Made by a program: the position numbers and the translations under genes. 11,258 bases of DNA from an uncultured Gammaproteobacteria bacterium (GTDB taxonomy: Bacteria; Pseudomonadota; Gammaproteobacteria; Steroidobacterales; JABDMI01), in assembly GCA_938039225.1 (NCBI GenBank), contig CALHVH010000240.1, forward strand, positions 1-11,258. The letters run 5' to 3'. The notes beneath the pieces were generated by a model that made no database searches, had not been told where the DNA came from, and worked only from the letters and a program-made list of their open reading frames with translations. Of the stretch, positions 6,325 through 11,258 are shown piece after piece; position 1 is the stretch's first letter; each line of letters opens with the position of its first letter.

Positions 6325-8577
6325 TTATTTTTCTTCGGTGTATACGCGCTTAACATTTCTCCAGCCTTTAGGTAATAAAGCACCTCGTTTTCCACGCTCT
6401 GAAAAATAAGGGTCTAAGTCATTTTGTTTGAGAGTCATGGTTCGACTACCGCTATCAAGTTTAAGAATTGAATTATCTCGAATAACCGTAGCGCCCACAA
6501 TAAACTCTTCTCCGCTACTAAACTTCTTACTAGAAATTCCAAACAACTTATTACCTTTGCCTTTTGCTAACTCAGGTACTTCAGCAATTGGATAAACCAG
6601 TAACCGACCTTGGTTATTAACCACTGCAATCCAATCATTTTCGTAATCAGTGACTAAACTTGGTGCTAAAACACTAGCACCCTTAGGTACAGAAAGCACT
6701 TTCTTACCTGCTTTATTTCGTGTGAAGGAATCTTCAAGCTTTAAAACAAAACCATAACCTGCACTTGTAGATAGCAAATACTTAGATTCGTTTGCCCCCA
6801 TCATAAGTCCAGAAAAAACTGCCCCGTCGGGTTGCTTCACATAACCTGACAATGGGTCACCATGGCTACGAGCAGAAGGTAGGCCATGGGCAGCAACCGC
6901 ATAAGTACGACCTGTACTATCTAAAAATATTGCAGACTGATTGCTTCTGCCTTGAGCCGACGCCATATACTCATCGCCCGATTTGTAACTTAAGGCGGAC
7001 ACATCAATCTCATGACCTTTTGCACCGCGTACGTAACCTCTAGCCGATAAAATAACCGTTACCGGCTCAGAAGGCACTAAAGCACTTTCATCAATTGCTT
7101 TTGCAACCGCACGCTCAATAATCTGTGTTCTACGATCATCAGCATAAATCTCTACGTCAGCAAGTAATTCTTTTTTTACTAAGGTTTTTAAACGGGCTTT
7201 TGATCCAAGAATTTTTTCTAGTTCTTTTTTCTCTGCACGTAATTCTTTGCGCTCACCGTCAATTTTAAATTCTTCAAGTTTTGCTAAATTACGTAATTTT
7301 AAATCAAGAATAGCATCAGCTTGAATGTCACTAAGCTTAAAGCGCTTCATCAACACAGGCTTAGGCTTATCCTCGCTTCGAATAATCGCAATCACTTCAT
7401 CAATATTGAGATAAGCAATTGAATAACCATCGAGCAAATGCAAACGAGCATCTACTTTATCTAAGCGATAGGTTAAACGTCGAGTTACTGTATCAAGACG
7501 ATAAGTAAGCCATTCTTTAAGTAGGCTACGTAAATCAAATAATTGTGGAGCACCTTTAAGTGATATCGCATTCATATTAATACGATAGGTTCTCTCTAAA
7601 TCCGTTGTTGCAAATAAGTGCAGCATAAGATTTTCAATATCAACACGATTCGAGCGTGGCTCGATTACTAAACGAACAGGGTTTTCATGATCAGACTCAT
7701 CTCGCAAGTCAGAAACCATTGGTAACTTTCTAGCTCGCATTTGAGTTGCTATTTGTTCAAGAACTTTAGCGCCAGAAACTTGGTGAGGTAATTCAGTAAC
7801 AACAATTTGACCACTTTCGTTCTCGTATTTAGCTCTAAGCTTGAGGGTACCGTTACCAGTTTTATAAATAGAAACAATCTCGGCATGAGGAGACACTATC
7901 TCACCACCCGTTGGGTAATCAGGACCTTTAATATGTTGACATAAATCCTCTACAGTAGCTTTTGGGGAATCCAGTAAATGCACACAAGCACTAACCACTT
8001 CACGCATATTATGCGGAGGAATATCGGTAGACATACCAACAGCAATACCTGTTGTACCATTAAGTAGAAGATTAGGAAGTCTAGCAGGCAAGGTCACAGG
8101 TTCTTGTAGAGTTCCGTCAAAATTAGCCTTCCACTCAACAGTCCCTTCGCCTAACTCTTGTAACAAGCTTTTGGCATAGGGGCTCATTTTCGATTCGGTG
8201 TAACGCATCGCCGCAAAAGATTTAGGATCATCTTGCGATCCCCAGTTACCTTGTCCATTAATTATCGGGTAACGATAAGAAAATGGTTGCGCCATTAAGA
8301 CCATGGCCTCATAACAAGCACTATCGCCATGCGGATGAAACTTACCTAAAACATCACCAACGGTTCTTGCAGATTTTTTAGGTTTAGAAGCTGCACTTAA
8401 ACCTAGCTCACTCATCGCATAAGTAATGCGGCGCTGTACAGGCTTAAGTCCATCAGCAACACTAGGTAATGCCCTATCCAGGATTACATACATCGAATAG
8501 TCTAGATAAGAACGCTCAGCAAAATCTTTTACTGGAAGCTGTTCGATTCCGTCGAAATTTAATTCTTGATTACTCAT
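6325..8577 (-). CDS. parC: DNA topoisomerase IV subunit A
   Basis: ParC is the DNA-breaking and rejoining subunit of topoisomerase IV, which with ParE unlinks replicated chromosomes. At 750 residues it equals E. coli ParC (752). The breakage-reunion domain has the catalytic tyrosine in AAMRYTE at Tyr126 (E. coli Tyr120). The quinolone region reads HPHGDSACYE, with Ser86 and Glu90 matching E. coli Ser80 and Glu84, the susceptible-type residues. FDGTLQEP, LLNGTTGIAVGM and DIPPHN are typical. A coiled-coil arm lies around residues 360-480 and a beta-pinwheel C-terminal domain from about 495. The close match to ParC through this region, the length and the parE partner favour ParC over GyrA. The ATG lies four bases after the methyltransferase stop, so it is probably the last gene of the operon; no strong Shine-Dalgarno is visible, only A/G-rich sequence, suggesting coupled translation. 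Confidence 0.97.
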   Translation of the reverse strand: MSNQELNFDGIEQLPVKDFAERSYLDYSMYVILDRALPSVADGLKPVQRRITYAMSELGLSAASKPKKSARTVGDVLGKFHPHGDSACYEAMVLMAQPFSYRYPIINGQGNWGSQDDPKSFAAMRYTESKMSPYAKSLLQELGEGTVEWKANFDGTLQEPVTLPARLPNLLLNGTTGIAVGMSTDIPPHNMREVVSACVHLLDSPKATVEDLCQHIKGPDYPTGGEIVSPHAEIVSIYKTGNGTLKLRAKYENESGQIVVTELPHQVSGAKVLEQIATQMRARKLPMVSDLRDESDHENPVRLVIEPRSNRVDIENLMLHLFATTDLERTYRINMNAISLKGAPQLFDLRSLLKEWLTYRLDTVTRRLTYRLDKVDARLHLLDGYSIAYLNIDEVIAIIRSEDKPKPVLMKRFKLSDIQADAILDLKLRNLAKLEEFKIDGERKELRAEKKELEKILGSKARLKTLVKKELLADVEIYADDRRTQIIERAVAKAIDESALVPSEPVTVILSARGYVRGAKGHEIDVSALSYKSGDEYMASAQGRSNQSAIFLDSTGRTYAVAAHGLPSARSHGDPLSGYVKQPDGAVFSGLMMGANESKYLLSTSAGYGFVLKLEDSFTRNKAGKKVLSVPKGASVLAPSLVTDYENDWIAVVNNQGRLLVYPIAEVPELAKGKGNKLFGISSKKFSSGEEFIVGATVIRDNSILKLDSGSRTMTLKQNDLDPYFSERGKRGALLPKGWRNVKRVYTEEK

Positions 8578-8581
8578 AATT

Positions 8582-9349
8582 TTATTTCTTAATTCCTACC
8601 AACATATGAATTGGCCATTGGATTAATTTAGTTTCTTCTGGGTTACCCCAAACTTGTTGTACTTGTTGTTTAGCATTTTCAATTAAATCTATTCCCTTAT
8701 CTTTTATATAGGCCTGGGTAGCTGACCATGATAAAAAATACTGGAATAATTGATCTAAGTTCCAATGCAGATCTATAGTAAATTTTGGTGTTTCAATTAA
8801 TTCATATGGAAAATTTACATTCCCTGCTTTATAACCACCCCATAATATTTTAGCTTTAGGGTTCCAATAATTTTCTAATATATCAAATAGATTTCTTTCA
8901 ATTTGAAAGTCCACATCAAAATCAATTTTTGTCCAATCATAACCCCAAGCTGCAAACACTCCATTTGGTTTAAGAACTCTATCGACTTCTGTCCAGAAAT
9001 TCTCAAAATCAAACCAATGCAAGGCTTGGGCTACAGTAATTAAATCAAACGAATTTTCACTAAATTCTGTTTTCTCGGCAGAACAAACCGTGTAAACAAT
9101 ATTCTCTCTTACTTCTGCTGTAGTAATTTGTTTTTCATTTATATCAGTTGCACAGACCTTAGTAAATATTTCTGCTAATGGTAAGGCAGCTTGACCTGTG
9201 CCAGTAGCACAGTCCCATACTGCATTGGTAGACTCACATAAGCCAGTAATATAAGTATAAATTTCTTGCGGATAAGTGGGTCTTGCTTGTGCATACAATT
9301 TAGCATGACCGCCAAACATATCACCGGCTCTTTTTTTCTCCGTATTCAT
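8582..9349 (-). CDS. Class I SAM-dependent methyltransferase of unknown substrate
   Basis: This 255-residue protein is a Rossmann-fold methyltransferase of the Methyltransf_11/25 kind. The opening MFGGHAKLYAQARPTYP (11-27) is a signature of a family that includes trans-aconitate methyltransferase-like proteins. Motif I is VWDCATGTGQA (44-54), the ribose-binding acidic residue is probably Asp69 in CATDIN, and motif IV with post-motif IV is FDLITVAQALHWF (101-113), followed by VLKPNGVFAAWGY. No signal peptide or membrane span is seen, so it is cytoplasmic. The substrate cannot be told from sequence; small carboxylic acids are one possibility. Its ATG overlaps the parE stop by one base (TAATG), implying translational coupling, and parC follows after four bases. 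Sampled lines in its middle are much poorer in GC (about 25-38%) than lines of parC (about 43-48%), which hints at later insertion. An internal Met11 is an alternative start. Confidence 0.85.
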   Translation of the reverse strand: MNTEKKRAGDMFGGHAKLYAQARPTYPQEIYTYITGLCESTNAVWDCATGTGQAALPLAEIFTKVCATDINEKQITTAEVRENIVYTVCSAEKTEFSENSFDLITVAQALHWFDFENFWTEVDRVLKPNGVFAAWGYDWTKIDFDVDFQIERNLFDILENYWNPKAKILWGGYKAGNVNFPYELIETPKFTIDLHWNLDQLFQYFLSWSATQAYIKDKGIDLIENAKQQVQQVWGNPEETKLIQWPIHMLVGIKK

Positions 9350-11235
9350 TAATCAACAGTGGCCAACATGCCTTTTTCTTCTAACCATTTCTTACGATCT
9401 TTGGCACGCTTTTTAGATAACAACATATCAATCATTTGATAAGTATTATCTGTAGGATCTAAAGTTAGCTGGACTAGACGTCTGGTATCCGGATCCATTG
9501 AGGTTTCACGTAATTGCAAAGGATTCATTTCTCCCAAGCCTTTAAAACGCATAGTTGTTATTTTACCTTTTATTTTTTCTGCAGCTATACGATCAAGAAT
9601 CCCCTTATGCTCACTATCATCTAAGGCGTAAAAGACCTTTTTCCCCACATCAATTCGGTACAAAGGAGGCATCGCAATAAATATTCTGCCCGCGTCCACC
9701 AAGGGACGATAATGTCTTAAAAATAATGCACACAGTAGCGTTGCAATATGCAACCCATCCGAATCAGCATCAGCTAAAACACAAATTTTATGATATCGCA
9801 GACGACTGAGGTCTGTTGACCCAGGTTCTACTCCAATCGCTACCGAAATATCGTGCACCTCTTGCGAAGCCGAAACCTGAGCCGAATCAACCTCCCAAGT
9901 ATTAAGAATTTTTCCTCGCAAAGGCATAACGGCTTGAGTCTCACGATTACGTGCTTGTTTTGCAGAACCGCCCGCAGAATCACCTTCAACTAAAAATAAT
10001 TCACTTAGCTCTGGACTCTGGGAAGTACAATCGGCTAACTTTCCAGGCAACGCTGGTCCCGTAACAATTTTTTTACGTACTACTTTTTTACTATCGCGGA
10101 TACGTTGTTGTGCCGATGCAATGGCCATCTGGGCAATTGCCTCACCCGTTTCAGGATGCTGATTCAACCACAGTGAAAACTCATCTTTAATAATTCCTGA
10201 AACAAATGCTGCCGACTCACGCGAAGCTAATTTTTCTTTTGTTTGACCCGCAAATTGAGGGTCTTTAAGTTTTGCTGATAATACATAACTGACTCGTGCC
10301 CACACATCATCAGGCGCTAAACGAACGCCTCTTGGTAGCAAGTTACGAAACTCACTGAATTCTCTGATTGAATCAGTTAGCCCAGTTCGCAAACCATTTA
10401 CATGTGTGCCGCCCTGAATGGTGGGAATTAAGTTTACATAGCTTTCGGTAAGCAGCTCGCCTTCTGGTTGCCAAGCAATCGCCCAATCAACTTGTTCACT
10501 ATTACCTTTTTTACTGCCACTAAACGTTTCAGTTGGGAGTAAGGTTTCTTCTTTGAGGGTTTGGAGTAAATACTCCGACAAATCCCCTTGAAAACACCAC
10601 TCTTCTCTATCACCGGTACGTTCAATGTATAAACGAATACGTAAACCAGGACAAAGAACCGCTTTAGCACGTAATAAGTGCTTTAATTTTGGGAGAGAGA
10701 CATTAACCGAGTCAAAGTATTTTGCTTCTGGCCAAAAGTGAATACTTGTACCCGTATTTTTCTCGCCAACTTTGCCACCTTTTTTTAATTTTTGCTTAAC
10801 CTTACCACTAGCAAATTGCATTGTATGTTCGGCAGAGTCTCGCTTAATTTTAACCACAAGCTTCTCTGATAGTGCATTTACCACAGAGATACCAACCCCA
10901 TGTAAGCCACCTGAAAATTCGTAGTTTTCACCTGAAAATTTTCCACCTGCATGCAGACGAGTCATGATTAGCTCAACACCTGATACTTTTTCTTTAGGAT
11001 GAATATCAATCGGCATACCACGGCCATCATCTATAACTTCTATTGAAGAGTCTTTATAGACATTCACGTCAATTTTTTTACAGTGGCCCGCCATTGCTTC
11101 ATCCACACTATTATCAACGACTTCTTGTATTAGATGATTAGGACGGCTTGTGTCGGTATACATCCCTGGGCGTTTTCGTACAGGCTCTAAACCACTTAAA
11201 ACCTCAATATCCGCAGCACTATATTTTTTTGCCAT
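9349..11235 (-). CDS. parE: DNA topoisomerase IV subunit B
   Basis: ParE supplies the ATPase and TOPRIM parts of topoisomerase IV. Its 628 residues match E. coli ParE (630). The GHKL ATPase domain shows VRKRPGMY (19-26), Glu38 and Asn42 in QEVVDNSVDEA, the DDGRGMP loop (69-75) and GGLHGVG (109-115). The TOPRIM domain has EGDSAGGSA from Glu417 and DADSDG with Asp489, Asp491 and Asp493 as metal ligands. MRFKGLGEMNP near the end is typical of type IIA B subunits. The length, without the roughly 170-residue insert found in many gammaproteobacterial GyrB proteins, and the downstream parC identify it as ParE. It is the first gene of the parE-methyltransferase-parC unit seen here; only 23 bases lie upstream of the ATG, so its promoter is outside the window, and that short leader shows no strong Shine-Dalgarno. 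Confidence 0.97.
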   Translation of the reverse strand: MAKKYSAADIEVLSGLEPVRKRPGMYTDTSRPNHLIQEVVDNSVDEAMAGHCKKIDVNVYKDSSIEVIDDGRGMPIDIHPKEKVSGVELIMTRLHAGGKFSGENYEFSGGLHGVGISVVNALSEKLVVKIKRDSAEHTMQFASGKVKQKLKKGGKVGEKNTGTSIHFWPEAKYFDSVNVSLPKLKHLLRAKAVLCPGLRIRLYIERTGDREEWCFQGDLSEYLLQTLKEETLLPTETFSGSKKGNSEQVDWAIAWQPEGELLTESYVNLIPTIQGGTHVNGLRTGLTDSIREFSEFRNLLPRGVRLAPDDVWARVSYVLSAKLKDPQFAGQTKEKLASRESAAFVSGIIKDEFSLWLNQHPETGEAIAQMAIASAQQRIRDSKKVVRKKIVTGPALPGKLADCTSQSPELSELFLVEGDSAGGSAKQARNRETQAVMPLRGKILNTWEVDSAQVSASQEVHDISVAIGVEPGSTDLSRLRYHKICVLADADSDGLHIATLLCALFLRHYRPLVDAGRIFIAMPPLYRIDVGKKVFYALDDSEHKGILDRIAAEKIKGKITTMRFKGLGEMNPLQLRETSMDPDTRRLVQLTLDPTDNTYQMIDMLLSKKRAKDRKKWLEEKGMLATVD

Positions 11236-11258
11236 GTTTTGTTTTATTGTCCGTTTTT

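Noticed and set aside
6852..7043. Plus-strand open frame of 63 codons opposite parC
   Set aside because: It is antisense to a conserved part of parC and shows no motif.
10434..10670. 78-codon minus-strand frame inside parE
   Set aside because: It is an alternate frame of the conserved parE coding region without support.

Overview
The window is a gene-dense, AT-rich stretch of chromosome from a gammaproteobacterium. The evidence is an EF-P gene divergent from the EF-P-modifying aminomutase epmB (the enterobacterial layout), a FimX-type type IV pilus regulator, a FimV/HubP-type polar hub protein, and topoisomerase IV genes whose products match E. coli ParC and ParE in length and motifs. From the sequence alone I would not name a genus; a low-GC, possibly aquatic or uncultured gammaproteobacterium is a guess.

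Layout. Bases 1-423 hold the 5' three quarters of efp on the minus strand, cut by the window edge. After only 31 bases comes epmB on the plus strand (455-1480). The plus strand continues with a REC-PAS-GGDEF-EAL protein of FimX type (1649-3691) and a FimV-like protein with LysM and one membrane span (3956-6229). A strong, probably bidirectional terminator (6259-6292) separates these from a minus-strand operon: parE (11235-9349), a class I SAM-dependent methyltransferase (9349-8582) and parC (8577-6325). The three genes are packed with a 1-base overlap and a 4-base gap.

How the genes fit together. EpmB makes (R)-beta-lysine, which EpmA (not in this window) attaches to Lys34 of EF-P; the modified factor rescues ribosomes stalled at polyproline. 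FimX and FimV both act on type IV pili in Pseudomonas, FimX as a c-di-GMP effector and FimV as a polar scaffold, so their adjacency suggests a small pilus/polarity locus. ParE and ParC form topoisomerase IV, which decatenates daughter chromosomes; the methyltransferase between them has no visible functional link.

Nothing here looks like a wholly new system, phage, CRISPR, transposon or RNA gene. The points most worth a second look are the methyltransferase inserted into the parE-parC operon, the fimX-fimV neighbourhood, and a FimV that lacks the usual C-terminal TPR region. No gene-free stretch exceeds 300 bases; the two largest gaps (1481-1648 and 3692-3955) hold no convincing gene, and only the second has a recognisable promoter-like sequence.
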